64,000 nucleotides of DNA from Imbricaverruca yamaguchii. Lineage: Eukaryota > Arthropoda > Thecostraca > Neoverrucidae. The number at the start of each line of letters is the position of its first letter. Position 1 is the stretch's first letter. The notes under the pieces are model-generated. The model was not told the DNA's origin. It did no database searches and worked only from the letters and a program-made list of their open reading frames with translations. The stretch spans positions 1 through 64,000 of the forward strand of contig JAOTOL010001461.1 in assembly GCA_034440575.1 (NCBI GenBank), in the 5' to 3' direction. The position numbers and the translations under genes are program-made. This document shows positions 11,140-23,517 of this stretch, in pieces.

Positions 11140-11852
11140 TTGATGGAATACCGAGATGACCTATGTGCTAATTGCAATCTTGACCATCATGCACTACGGC
11201 GAAGTACAGCACAAGACAACGAAGAGAGAAGGAAGACAATACGATCAAATGAATCTACAAGTAAGAACATCACCAACGCAGAACTCGCGGCCATATTCAA
11301 CGAAACATACATACCAAATAATCTGCTTCCAAACTATTCACATATACATCTGAATAATGAAGCAGAGCAACACCAGCAATTCACACTAGAGTTTTAGAGA
11401 AATCTGATGCTCAACGAAAAAAAAAGGAGAAGACAGAGGTGAATAGAATTGAGCAGCTAAGAAAAGAAACCGCAACATATCAGAATACTAGCATACCGCA
11501 CCAACTAAGGTATGAATCCGATGACGCCCTACAACAGCAACTGCATAAAAGCATCACCGAAATGAGAACACAACGGAAACTCTGCAAACTGCGTTGCAGT
11601 TGGATATCCATACCCAGACCCCTGGAAGGCTATACAAACCTATTTGACACTGTGCTCTCCGAGAACCAGGAAGAACTACTCAACTTGGGCGTCAACTTCA
11701 CAATGTCACCACTATTTTCCCAACAACGTAGAAACCAGAGCTCGAACTCCTTCACCAATACGCATGCCGATTGCAACACGAAGGCAAAATGAATGTCAGT
11801 CCAAATATACGAGATCACCTTAAACCTGAAAGTACCAAGAACCTAACCAAGC

Positions 11853-11891
11853 GCTATATGATCAACATGGTCGATGCGCCCTAAAGCCCCC
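11853..11891 (+). mobile_element. 39-bp micro-retroposon (SINE 3' hairpin domain)
   Basis: The insert begins at the hairpin (gctatatgatc... gtcgatgcgcc) and ends with the tail ctaaagccccc. It is flanked by 13-bp duplications aacctaaccaagc (11840-11852) and aacctaagcaagc (11892-11904), differing at one base. It breaks the Penelope reading frame. Confidence 0.75.
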
Positions 11892-12600
11892 AACCTAAGC
11901 AAGCGGCAACAACCAACTCCACACCCACGGCTACGACTAGGCACAAAAGAGTTACGAACAATCCAGACATCGCCATCAGAAAAGCAGATAAACAGAACTA
12001 TTTTCATGCTGAAGAAGAACGAATACCAATACAAAGTTCAAGCAATTATCGACGACCAAGCAAAGTTCAAGAAAATATAAATAACCCGTGAATCAACTAA
12101 AGCAACAAGCAAATAATTTGATACGTTCCGCAAACAAACATACTAAGAACAACAAACTGGAGAAAATAACCGGAGAATACAAACTAGGATACTTCTATGG
12201 AAAAGTTAAAACACACAAACCCGGAATTCTACTGGGGCCCATCGCGTCACAGATTGAACTTCCGACGTAGAGCCTCGCCAAATCTCTAAGCAAGATCCTA
12301 AGGCCCTACATACAATATCCATGCTGACGGAAATCGTCAATTCATTGACTTCTGAAAATCAAGACGTGCCAGGGACAACTGGCGTCACTCGATGTGAACA
12401 ACCTCAACATGTTCACCAATGTTCCCACCGAGAGGACGATCAAAATCATCCACCGAATATGCCTACCACCATCAATACCTGGCTCCGCCAGACATACCAG
12501 AGAACATCATGCACGCCCTCCTACGCTTGTGCACCACAAAAGCGCACTTCGTATGCCCACAAGGACAACTATACTATCAAATAGACAATGTGGCAATGGG

Positions 12601-12782
12601 TTTGTTTGTTGTTTGTTTTTTGGTTGGTTCACGACACACTTTTTACAAATTACCGGTTATTGCGCCCCCCCCACTTTTTTCCCCGGGGGGCCCGGGGTTT
12701 AGAAAATTTCTTGGGGGGGGTAAGAAAAAACCCGGACCCCTTTCCCCACCCCACCCCCCAACCCAAACCCCCCGCCCCCCCC
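12601..12782 (-). mobile_element. SINE-like insert with homopolymer-smeared interior
   Basis: The 182-bp insert is flanked by a perfect 13-bp duplication atgtggcaatggg (12588-12600 and 12783-12795), which splits the Penelope NVAMGSP motif. Its left end, read on the minus strand, is a SINE-like tail (gtcgtgaaccaaccaaaa followed by caaac repeats). From about 12660 to 12782 the sequence collapses into runs of c, g, t and a that look like poor consensus rather than biology. Confidence 0.6.
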
Positions 12783-12935
12783 ATGTGGCAATGGGCTCAC
12801 CACCAGGCCCCTTGCCTGCCGAAGCCTTCGATGTCTTCGGTGGAAAACGAAGTGCTTACCGAAGATCGGGTCAAGCCATTTGCCTACTGCAGATACGTCG
12901 ACATCTTGGTCGACATTCGTGATACCCAGAGGTGA

Positions 12936-14219
12936 AAAAAAGTGTCCAGCCTCTCACCTACAGAATAACGAACACCACGAGGCTGTCACATGTTGATAGT
13001 TCACGTTACATTGCTCGGATTCAGTCTCTGGAAGTTGACAGGATACTGTTCCGCCCGTCCACCGCTTGAGATTGCCGAAAGTGACGCCTGGTACGTTGCG
13101 GGCATCGACGATTGCAACAAAAGTATTGGTGATGGATAAAATCCGAAGGACTTGTGAGCATCACAGAGTGCGGCTATCCGCACGTACAACTTTCTCCGCG
13201 AATTGTCATTCGATAGTGGTGTAGAGACAGTAGAAAGCGGAGCCTCTTTCACAGACTGAAACACGTGCAGCCCGTGTCACGATGACTGCGCCCGCACACT
13301 CTGCAGACACCGATCGTGAATTGGTAATTATAGTCGGTACATGGGGCCATGATGTGAAGGTGACGGCAAGTCGCTAAGTTTAGCCGTTTCCAAGAACCAG
13401 ACCAAATCGCGAAAAACGCCCAAAAACGTCGCTTCCGCTTTTCACACCCCCCTCGCGTGTGCGTAGCGCGTGACTCGGAAACGGTTGTCACGACGATGTT
13501 AACAATTGTCGTGGCTATACTGAGGTGTTAGTTTGGTGTCAATCGGTCAATTGGTTGTCGAGATATTTCGGTTTGAATCGGGTCGATGGGGAGCGCTAAA
13601 AATCGTGATTTTCCGAACGCAAAATCTAAGTTTTACATGCTATTCCTATGGGCGACCGGTCATTCACCGGACACCAGTTCTCTCAAGACCTCGGTGACGT
13701 GCACGCGCAACACGTTGACCCAACCGCAACGAAATTGTGCCAGACGTATGGCCAACATTTGGAGCTTTCACGTGATGTCAGCCATATCTCGTTGCCTGTA
13801 ATGCGAGCCGTGCCACACCCCGCAAACTGCGCTGGAAAACGGAACTGTTGAGTCGGGCTCAATCTCTGGACGGCGACGGAACAGTTCGTAGGTGACAGGC
13901 TTACCACGGCAATGTTAAAACCTATGGACTTTCCCACGAGTGGTAGCTTTTTTTGCAGCCCCCTGTCCCCTTGATCATAGCTACTAAATTGTTTCTGTAT
14001 GCTTCTGATACATGCACTGAAACAAGATGAGTACGTATATGTCTGTATGGTTAGAAAATACAAATTGGCCGGGTATGTTAGGAGGAAAAGCGGCCTGATG
14101 ATAAACACAATCCATACGCAATGATAATACGGTACCGTAGGTTGTCACCACAACCGGAGATATTTTTCATATATCTGTCACCCACGCTCGTGGCCGAGTA
14201 GCCGTTTTTTTTCAGATCT
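12936..14219. mobile_element. 1284-bp unclassified insertion in the Penelope element
   Basis: The Penelope reading frame stops at gatacccagaggtga and resumes at ggtgacaccaacgc; the insert is bounded by the 5-bp word ggtga (12931-12935, 14220-14224). Removing the insert and one copy restores the frame (DTQRGDTNALHQ). The insert starts aaaaaagtgtcc and ends ttttttttcagatct; I see no convincing inverted repeats or transposase. A weak internal direct repeat (tcgg..tca.tctctgga) occurs near 13016 and 13852. ORFs at 13001-13264 and 13683-14108 (minus) share a loose QRLxP theme, but I do not recognise them. Confidence 0.55.
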
Positions 14220-14440
14220 GGTGACACCAACGCACTACACCAGCTGAAACAAGGACTGGATACGATATCGAGATTGAAACTCACCATCGAAGAAGCCGCA
14301 GACAACATGATCAGCTTCCTGGACGTAACCATCGACGCCACGGATAGCACCTGCATCACTAGCGTCCATCACAAACCAAAGCACTCATGGAAATGTTTCA
14401 ATGGGACCAGTGAGTGTCATGATCGGTATGAAGACACTGT
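14220..14440 (+). mobile_element. Penelope-like element, 3' coding remainder
   Basis: The ORF from about 14225 reads NALHQLKQGLDTISRL, then IEEAADNMISFLDVTID and ITSVHHKPKHSW, then CFNGTSECHDRY. This is the segment that follows the YVDD box in Penelope RTs (the ...ISFLDV... and ...KPTHT-like motifs). Similarity fades near 14440. Confidence 0.75.
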
Positions 14441-16904
14441 CTTCATACTGGAAAGCGTTGGTGGAAGTGGCCTTTTTGGAACTTTTGCCATCCAAAGAAT
14501 TATACACTCCGGAAAGAAATACACTCCTTGCATTGCTGGATGAAGACATGCTTAACTAGCAAGACAGCTAGATGTCATCATACAATAGTGATAACTTGGA
14601 TGGAGAGGAAGACTCAGTCATACTGGGTCCCCTACCACATACAGTTTCCAGTATAATTGAGGATAATACACATTTGTCATTTTAGCCGAAAATGAGATGC
14701 CAGCCAGGTTGGAAGAATATCAGCTTGCTAGCATGCACAAGTACAACAGATGTCAACAGATGGCAAAATATGGATCACTGCAGTCTGAATATGATCTTAA
14801 TGCCACTGAACATTCAATATTTCGTAACTTTCCATCTTCCATATCATTCCATAATATTCCATTTGTGCATGTGTGATTTCTGGTGAAGTGGAGGTGAATT
14901 TACAAACAGCCACCAATGCATTCATGTGTATGTTCTCCATTTGTGGAAAAACCTCAGAACAGTCTAGATGTGCCCAGTAGAATGTATGGATGAACACCAA
15001 GAGCTCGTTTGGCATCCACACAACTGGTAAGCCACAACGTGTAGCACTTCCCCCAAATCCACAAAATACTGGTGGATATGAGCCACGTTTTGCCACAGCA
15101 TAGGAATTTTCATGGGCATTATTACTTTTCCACGCACGTTTTACACACCTTTTACCTCCATGAAGCATACAAATGTATTAGGTTTGGCTAAGTTATGCTA
15201 GATTAGTTTTTTGTAAGCTAGCCATTTATCAAACTCCTTTGGGGACAGGGTTAAAATATTAGTTTTTCATTAGGGGTGAGATGTCGAAATTAGCATAGCA
15301 GGATGTCGAAATTTGACATGTAATTAGTGTAATTTAAAATGTTTTTGATGTCTTTCAGACTAAAATTTGAGTTCATGGTGTAGGTGATTATGACTGGACC
15401 TTTATCATTTGTTTTAAGGTTCATAATGTAAGAAAAGATGTATTCGGGATAAAGGGAATAATAACTATGATGAACTGGTTGGTTGGTTATTTGGGCTTAG
15501 GGGCGCATCGACTGCTTCGGTCATACAGCGCCCATATGATGAACTGGTATTGTATTCCATATCACATAGGTCATCCCTTTACCCGAAATTGCATTGCAAA
15601 ATGTTCGTATAACACCATTCCATATTGATGGCATCCACACAGTGTAAAATAATTGACCATGTGGCCTGAAAATTCACAGTTAATGGAATTGTGCTATTTC
15701 ATCCTTGTCTTAGGTTTTTACCATTTTGCTACATGTGTGGGCAGTCATTATACACACGACTGCTAAACAATTTAAAATGCATGTGACTGAAGTGAAAGGC
15801 ATTCCGCTTTTTTAATCCCTAAGTGGCGATCCTTTATTTTCTTCCAATCCTTCACTATTTCCAAGCAACTTCTTTCTTCATCCACACAGTTAATGGTTAA
15901 GTTATTTTAGGACACTGCATCCACATGCAATTTATAAACGCGATACTGTTACAAAGGAGACATAAAGGGCCCTTGTGGCTCATAGTTGCACTAATCTTTT
16001 ATGTCTTTATGTCTTTATGTCTTTATTATCCCGTCACACAACACAAGCTTACGGCTTTGGTTTATCCAAATCAATAAATCGAATAACCGTGAAGATATTT
16101 GACATAGGTAAGTAGGTAGGTACCTACATAGTCAGGTAATACCAACTCTCATACCTCGAGCCAAACACGCAGTCAATTCCATCCGGATAGCAGCGAAGAG
16201 CCTTAAAGAAAATATTTCGTTGAATAAAAAATTACTACGCTCCGCTAACCAAATAAAGGAATTCACCTTTACCAGCCTGACCGCATACGAAAGTCCGTTC
16301 TCGGATTCAATGGATTCACCGCTCTCCATTTCCCACTCCGGCCAGAGCTATTGAAACCATTGCAACGAAAAGCCATGGATAATGCATTTCTTTTTGCTTC
16401 CTTGGATAATGATATGTTCTGTATCAAATGGGATGGATAAAAGCGTTCATATTTATATTATTAAGCAGTCAGGAGCGACATACATAAAATATATCGGAAT
16501 GATTTTCCCCATGAAAATTGCCTGAATGGTACCAAAACGTTCCTAAAGCCTGCTAACACTACTCCAAAACGAAGATCCATAAAACCAGAAAATTGACCTT
16601 CTTTCGATTTTATGACTTATATTGTTTCCGAATTTCATGAACAAGCGGGAATAGTTGTATTCATGCCACTTCGACCGCGAGGTTTCCCCCGCTCCGGACA
16701 AATTCAGATTTACGTTTGTCGACCTAATCCTCTACACTCTTATAAGCCTCATTCTGGTCCAATGATTAATTTCTTCCCATAATCCTGATTATCATTAATT
16801 GAGAAAAAAGTTCCCTATAATTCTCTGCAGATTCCCCTAACTTTTCATAGCAATCATGGTGCGAAATGAGAGGCTAATTTCCGCTCGTCCATGACGATAC
16901 TGGG
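14441..16904. other. Gene-poor stretch
   Basis: It contains a micro-retroposon at 15480-15534 and a short (tctttatg)n run near 15998-16025. ORFs such as 14797-15168 (minus) show no recognisable motif. I see nothing else. Confidence 0.5.
15480..15534 (-). mobile_element. 55-bp micro-retroposon (SINE 3' hairpin domain)
   Basis: On the minus strand it reads gggcgctgtatgacc, loop, gtcgatgcgcccctaagccc, then aaataaccaacca. It is flanked by a perfect 14-bp duplication tatgatgaactggt (15466-15479 and 15535-15548). No tRNA head is present. Confidence 0.85.
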
Positions 16905-17345
16905 CAGCGGCAGTTTTACAGCGGCAATTTTCCCGCCCGTCTAGTTGCATTTCATCCTTCCAAATCATTCCTTGATTCAACTAAACATTCCAGACTTGAA
17001 CTAAAAAGTCCATCGAAATACATTTCATATCAATAAGAATTGACTTCAATACATTTTTTTCTCAGCATTCCTATTTGAAAAAAAAATGTCATGGTCGAGA
17101 GAATAAAAGATTTTAGACGGATTCTTATAGTATAACTTTCCTTAAACCATTATATATTCCGAAACCAATATCCCGAAGTAACATTTTAGACCCTCCCATA
17201 GATTAGTCGGTGCACGAACGTCCTGCCCTTGAGGTATGCTGTGAATTTGTAATAGTTGTGCGGTGTTGGTATGTGAGGAGTGACAGGTTGACTTAAAATA
17301 TAAACTTGGTTGACATCGATTAAGTATACTTTTGTGATCATTTTC
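16905..17345 (-). mobile_element. TIR repeat family (ttttacagcgg), copy A
   Basis: Reverse-oriented relative of 22743-23503. Shared landmarks include agtatacttaatcgatgtc (minus strand, near 17310-17330), a tccgtctaaaat patch and the terminal gccgctgtaaaac inverted repeat (near 16915-16935). It is non-coding and its other end is missing. Confidence 0.65.
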
Positions 17346-17420
17346 TCTACCATTGCTCAGGAAGTTGCCTTATAGGTCATCCACGTAAGTGTTTTATTCT
17401 TGAAGAATAATTATCGGGTT

Positions 17421-17560
17421 ATTTTACGACGCATTCAACCGCAAGGTTGTATAGCGTCGGCAACCTATCACACAGATTGGTCGTGGGCGGACTCTGCAAA
17501 TGCCGCCGGCCGCGAGATTCGAGTCCCACGCTCCACCATCTAAGCTACCGAGGCCCCCGG
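17421..17560 (-). mobile_element. tRNA-headed SINE with 3' hairpin domain
   Basis: On the minus strand, a tRNA-like head has box A (tagcttagatggtggagcg, 17534-17552) and a decayed box B (gggactcgaatctcg). It is followed by the hairpin domain gacgctatacaacc...ggttgaatgcgtcg and the tail taaaataaccc. The anticodon arm is deleted. This shows that the hairpin of the micro-inserts belongs to tRNA-derived SINEs. Confidence 0.75.
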
Positions 17561-17629
17561 GTTTTATTTTTCATTCCAGGAAACATCCAATGCATTTTTT
17601 CAAAATGTATACACATCGATATTCAACGA

Positions 17630-17712
17630 AACATGCATATATAGAAATATATATACGTATATATACATATATACACATATATATACATATATATATATAA
17701 ATATATATAGGT
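17630..17712. repeat. (AT/ACAT)n microsatellite
   Basis: Low-complexity run of ata, tac and cat units. The ORF across it at 17500-17700 is spurious. Confidence 0.9.
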
Positions 17713-18682
17713 CACGTTTCATCTAAAGCCTCCATCACAATGGCCCACACCAGTCGACCAATGAACACAGCTATCGTGAGTGCCATATCACCGTGAGTGG
17801 CTAAACCATGCCATTCAATAAATAAAAATAAAAATAAAACAATCAACACGGCGGATCAAAATAAATTGTCACAAATTTGCGCATTCAACATCGCATGGCT
17901 GTTTCCTTGAGCATATCACTAAAAGCTGAAGATTACAAAAGCCCTACCCCCACACGCACACATACATACGCCATGCCGTTGCCACGCACCTTCCTCAGAT
18001 GTCCGACTTACCTGGTTTGCTGACAGTGCTGGGCGCCCGACACATGACTCCTATTTGAGCTTATTGGACGAGCCCTTCCTGAACGCACCGGATCGACGGA
18101 TTGAACACCACACCACTGCGTGGGCCTAGGTCGGCCTAGCCGGGGCGCGCCGCTCATTGCTCGGAATCCACACGTTCCATCATCCCAGCCGTGGCTGGCA
18201 GTCCGCACCCGCTGTAAGCAGACACCAGACACCCCGACACCGGCCACGCGCCTACCGCCGAATGCATGCCAGCGAGGCCCAGCACGCCGGCGATGATGCG
18301 AGGAGCGGTAGCACGGAGACAACCAATCATAGCGTTCGGTGCAGACGTCAAGACAAAGAGGTGCTCGCGGGCAGGTGAGCGTGAGAAGTGTCGCGTATCG
18401 CGGCTGGGATGTGGTGCCACTGGGCACCGGAGCTGGAGAGCTCCGCCCCCAGCTTAGCGAACAGCCGACATCGTCACACGGTGGCAGCCTGGCCAAACTG
18501 AACAAATCAAATTTGGTTTAACGTCTCGCCAGAGTCTTGAGGTGGTGCGGGTAAACTGTCCATCGTAGCAAAGTAGGCTGGACTAGGGACTTGGGACTGG
18601 TCTAGCAAAGTAGGCTGGACTGGTACCTCTTTCGAACTTGGGATATAGTGTTGATTGTGACGCTTAGGATCTATTCTCTCGT
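17713..18682. other. Unassigned stretch with GC-rich core
   Basis: An (aaata)n run lies at 17818-17842. A GC-rich block at 18000-18480 has ORFs on both strands (18008-18505 minus, 165 aa) with no motif I know. A duplicated phrase tagcaaagtaggctggact occurs near 18567 and 18602. Confidence 0.5.
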
Positions 18683-19270
18683 CTGGTAATGTATTCTCCG
18701 TATATGCTTCGTCTAACCCGGGTTGCGAATCTTTACAACACTGGGTTCACACTTACAGAACTCCAACTAGCTATTGCACAAACAGGAAATACAAGCGCAG
18801 GTCCAGATGACATACGCTACTCATTATTTAAACACCTCCCAGCACAAGCATTACACGCACCACTCGACTACTCGACAACACGATCATTACACGCATTGCC
18901 TATAACAACGCCTGGACAACACACACATACCCACAATGTTGGTTACACGCTCTACTCATACCTATCCATAAACCAGTCAGACTCAACCCTATGCGACTCG
19001 TACCGTCATATCGCACTGACCAGCTGTATGCACAAACTCTTGAAAAACGCCTTCTATACCTTTCCAAACTCAAAAACTGATCTCTCCTACACAAGCAGGC
19101 TTTCTCCCTAACATATCCTGTGTCGACAATCTGACCTATCTCACCACACATCCAGGAAGCGGGTACAAGGAAACGCTCCACTGTCGCCGTCTTCCTGGAC
19201 CTAAAACAAGCATACGACACCATCAACGTATCACTATTGGTACATGTCTCGAGCATGGCCTAACACCCTG
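18683..19270 (+). mobile_element. Second LINE family, decayed RT fragment
   Basis: A partial reverse transcriptase in several frames: FTLTELQLAI, NTSAGPDDI (near 18790-18815), CDSYRHIALTS (near 18995), then, in another frame, VAVFLDLKQAYDTIN (near 19185-19225). These match the fingers, SYRPI-like and catalytic-aspartate motifs of I/Jockey-group LINEs. It is shorter than a domain and full of frameshifts. It is a different family from the LINE at the window start. Confidence 0.75.
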
Positions 19271-22200
19271 CTGTGACAGATTTTGGTGCAAATTGGCATC
19301 CAAGGTTATCTGAGGCCCTGAAACGATTTCTGAGCTTTTTAGCTCAATCAGAGCAGCGGTTCAAAAGTTATTGCCTGCGGCGTTTTTCTGAGTTAGCGCT
19401 GATGGTCAAACTTTCAGAGCAAATATTTTAGTGTTATGTAGAGATAAATTATGAAAACCATATACCGTTGGAATCGCAATGAGTTTATCTTTCGATTCCT
19501 GAAGTGAGTTTTTTATTTGTGCAAATTTTGCAAATATGACCCTGTGAGCTCGGATAACGTGACGTGTGGTGACTCCTAGTACAATTATTGATATAATTAT
19601 TTATGTAGAACGAAAGCCTCAACATTTATCTTTCTGATGAACAAATAAAAACCATCTATGTTAAGCGCCTGATACCAATCCCTGTGACAAATATTGCCTG
19701 ACTTATGCGAAAAAAATGCCGCTTAAATAGGCCTCCTGTTCAGTAAGCTTTGTTTTCCGGTTCTTCGAAAGAGTGCAACATCATAGTGTGCTACGGATGT
19801 GCTTTGCAAAATTTGCCAAGCCTCTTAATCCTATTTTCAACACTAAACTCACATTTAGACCAGTCTGGGATACGATTAAATGCCAGATTTATCCGTAGTG
19901 CATGATAGTCAAGAATACAATTAGCACATAGGTCATCTCTGTATTTTATCGACGTTCCGTCTTAGCCTAAGACATTTTCAAGACTATAGGTATGTTGGGA
20001 AAGTCACTGATGAAATTGAAATTAAATGTCAATGCAACATTACCTGATGCTCACCGGTAAGTACGCACGGGCTTCAAAGGACAGTAGACGTTCGGCAGTC
20101 GACATCCACGCAGACCCCAGTTGGTACGAAACAGGATAGCGTTATCTGTGAACTTCGATCCACGCTTACGCTGCCTCGTCGTCTATCCCCGCTGTTTAGG
20201 GGGGGGGGGGTCTACGCCGCGTAAACCGACCAGGATGACTCGAGCGGAACGATAAGGTAAGGAATCCCCTCATGAAACCGTGAGCGTGGAATCGGAATCG
20301 TGTGCTCAGTCGACGCCAGGCACGAGGTAGAGGTCTGGTTTAAAAAAAAGTGAAACGGTGCTGGCTTATCCTGGTATTTCACAATCCTGTTCTGATCCGT
20401 ATAAGTTCCATAAATCCCATATACCTAAAGGTGTGAGGCCACTATATAAGCAACTGGCCGAACTGGGGAATAAGGGGTCGAATTCAGAAGGACGTTTTCC
20501 TTTGCACGAACTGCATTGGAACGTTACTTAAGGATCCTAAAAATACTACAATCCAAGAGGTATCGCCGATTCAGTTAAGTGACTCCAGCAGCCAAACTTC
20601 CAGCGGAAATGCGTCCTGTGCCTGGCCAGAACAACTCACCCTTGGATGAAACCGACCATGCAACAAGCTATCTTGACGCCGACGTGACCTTACCCATCCC
20701 AGGCGTATCGCTGTTGAGGACAAGTGGCTTTTGGTATATCTTACATTCCATTGGCTTCGTGTATATATATATATATAATGAATTACTTGCTTGTAATGTG
20801 CATTTATTTATAATGGGGTCTGCTACACTTTTTTTTGAGCCGGGTAAAAATTATGTTGGGTATATGTGCTTTAAATTATAATTCAGTATGTGCGTATTAT
20901 TTGTGATTTACATAACCTAAAAAATACAGGAATAGTTAACAACTTATAAATGACGTCATTTAATTCCAATAATCTGATTGCCTGACAAATCACTGACGTC
21001 ACTCGATAGTACGACTGCCGAGATTGCGGCCAAGGTTATTATTTACAAGGTTGTTTTTCTTCATTTCCTGATTATCCTGTCCCCAGATTAGCTAGGTTAA
21101 TTGGAAACTGGAAAAAAGGATAATGATATGCATTACATCAATGCTTTTTTCAAGATGGCAAACTAAAGTGACCAAAAACCGTGGAAAAGTTGGTATTTGG
21201 GAGTGTCCTATGATGATCGACCCAGGGCTGAACCCCCCTCCCCCACACACACCGATCTTGCGATTATGCACCCATGGGCTCTATGATAAGGTTTCAGCCT
21301 AACCCTTTCCCCGTCAGGAAGAGCCGGCACTCGGCGACATTTAGCGATTTTTCATCGCTTAAATCGAAGTGCTTCTGAAAAAAAGTACTGCTACCTTTGG
21401 TGTGATAAATCCATCATGGAATCGGCACTACATGGCGATGGAAACCGATGCGCAATACAGCCCAAACAACTATCGAACTAACCCATCAGAGGATATGAAA
21501 AAAGTGATTGTAAAAAAGCCAAATGGTCCATGAAAATCCATGAAAAATGCATCTTAATCCCTGCAAACATCAGACATTGGTTCGTACACACGGTCTTGGA
21601 CACACACGAACAGTTTACTTGCTTGATGTCGGCAGGGCTAAAACACATCATTCCACCAATACATCCCTCAGCACGATAATGGACTCGTCTAGGTCAGCTG
21701 TAATTGGCCCAGGGCTATAGTTCCGAAAAGCCATGCGTATGGCGGGCCAGAGGTTGGCGTGTCGGGGCGGAAGAGGGTGCGTTGCGGCGTTGCTTCTTCT
21801 GGTCATCTTGACACCGACCATCCGCCATGAGGTAGGCATCTTCGGAGATTGTTTGCCTTTATTGCGTTGCATGACAGGTGTTTGAAACCTAGTGGAAGTT
21901 AACATTTGAAAGCAATAGGTACCTAGGAAGCTAGAAAGATTCAGCATCATGATGATACGCATCGAGGTGTAATACGCACTGCAGGCTCTGTATTGTGGGA
22001 AACTGAGATCACGGTATGTTTTGCAAGATGATGGGAATTTGCTAAGGATGGAGCAGTAGTCGCTAATCTGCTTAGTGCGTCGGCTTGTGCTCTCAATCAT
22101 GTCAACTTCGCTCCATAGACGTGTGCATCACATGGTGTCAGTGTTGCAAAATGTCTGATGTATGCTAGTAGTAGTCGTCTATAATTGATAAAATGGGATA

Positions 22201-22474
22201 CAATGACATCTGATGGGCGCGAATGATCAATTCTGGTCCAAGCGCCCTTAAGCCCGAATAACTATAGCATCTGAAAATCTATAGCGACGCCCTCGGTTGT
22301 GCGGAATGGAATGGCGAGGTTATTTTACTGTGATGTTAAGCACAAGTGAGAGTACAGCAGTGACCTACCGTCCGGTATTCTGCAGTCTCCACGCGGATAA
22401 TCATGCAAACACAGCTTCTCTTGCAAACTACTTGGTTAATTGTACAATTTAAAAAAAATTGTTTCGAAGTAAAT
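19271..22474. other. Gene-poor stretch
   Basis: It holds a G-run near 20200, a short (ta)n near 20762-20777, a C-rich patch near 21230-21260 and a 54-bp micro-insert at 22214. ORFs 20579-20881 (+) and 21648-22100 (-) carry no recognisable domain. I see no gene. Confidence 0.5.
22214..22267 (+). mobile_element. 54-bp micro-retroposon (SINE 3' hairpin domain)
   Basis: The stem gggcgc ... gcgccc encloses a diverged loop, followed by ttaagcccgaata as tail. The flanks share catctga (22207-22213 and 22268-22274), a short or decayed duplication. It is more diverged than the copies at 15480 and 33205. Confidence 0.6.
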
Positions 22475-22742
22475 AGCCGGTTTTACAGCGGAAATTTTAT
22501 CCCAGGTCGCGTGGTCCAAGGAACAAAATAGAGGGAGAAGACTCGGCATACTGGTCTGTATAAATTAAAAACGACCACGAAATTTATTTATTTATCGCCT
22601 GTTTTAATAACGAATTTCTTTTTATTATTGGCGCTACTGAATATGAGTATAATTAAACTTACGAACATCAGCACATAGCAATATGCTTTCTGATTTACAT
22701 ACCGTAGAGCACACAGCTCTACGGATTATGGCAGACAACGAA
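22475..22742 (+). mobile_element. TIR repeat family, copy B (left part only)
   Basis: It starts with ccggttttacagcggaaatt and shares agagggagaagac, gaccacgaaa and acttacgaacatcag with copy C, then stops where copy C begins. Confidence 0.65.
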
Positions 22743-23503
22743 TAGTCTGTTTTACAGCGGAAATTTGCTCGCAGGTCCCAGGGTTCAGGAACGGGATAGA
22801 GGGAGAAGACCTGGCATAACGCTCCGCATATATTAAAAGCGACCACGAAACATAATTATCACATCAGTTCTAATAACAAAATCGGTTTTACTGTCGACGG
22901 TGCTGAAATAAAAAAAATTAAACTTACGAACATCAGTAAATTGTAATATGCCTTCTGATTTACGTGAAGACTACATTCAGCTCTACTGTATGACAGCCAA
23001 CGAATGATTGTCGGAGAGCAAATTGGCGCTATGGTTAAATTAGCGAAGGATGCGGTTATAAGCCAACTTCCTGAGCAACGGCAGGAAAATATCAATAAAA
23101 GTATACTTAATCGATGTCAACCAAGTTTATCATTCTATACCTGATACTCCCAACATGCTCACACCGCACCACTAATAAATATTCCCAACAAACCCCATGA
23201 GTAGGACGCACTCGCACCCGACTGACTTATTTGCCATTTCTATTGGGATATTGGTTTCGGAATATAAAATAGTTTAACGAAAATTATGCTAAAGCGATCC
23301 GTCTAAAATCGTTTTATTATCACCATGAAGAACAATTGTTTTCCAAAGAAAAAGCTGAAAAATTGATTGACACTAATTCTTAATGTTAAAAGTTCTTCTA
23401 TGTCAATTTTTAGTTCATGTCCGGAATGTTTAGTTAAAGGGGGAAGGCTCAAAAGCTAGTAGACAGGAGAGCAAATTGCCGCTGTAAAACCGACTAACGA
23501 CTG
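22743..23503 (+). mobile_element. TIR repeat family, copy C (full length)
   Basis: A 761-bp non-coding element. Its left end tagtctgttttacagcgg is the inverted repeat of its right end ccgctgtaaaaccgacta; pairing continues inward over about 28 bp (aatttgctc / gagcaaatt). This is the best reference copy of the family. It has no transposase, so it is a MITE-like, non-autonomous DNA element. Confidence 0.7.
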
Positions 23504-23517
23504 CCAGATCTGGCTGT

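Larger units (their letters stand above)
11140..12935 (+). mobile_element. Penelope-like element, RT-coding part (broken)
   Basis: Fragments in different frames give a Penelope-type reverse transcriptase in order: LGVNF (near 11680), a charged KADKQ-like block (near 11980), LGYFYGKVKTHKP (near 12190), PIASQ (near 12240), SLDVNNLFTNVPTE (near 12380-12430), YYQIDNVAMG (near 12575) and, after an insert, the PFAYCRYVD segment (near 12880) equivalent to the YVDD box. Multiple frameshifts and three insertions (11853-11891, 12601-12782, 12936-14219) make it inactive. Coding resumes at 14225. Penelope elements normally add a GIY-YIG endonuclease after the RT; I do not see one. Confidence 0.8.

Noticed and set aside
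18008..18505. 165-aa minus ORF in a GC-rich block
   Set aside because: No motif, no splice partners, and competing ORFs on the opposite strand.
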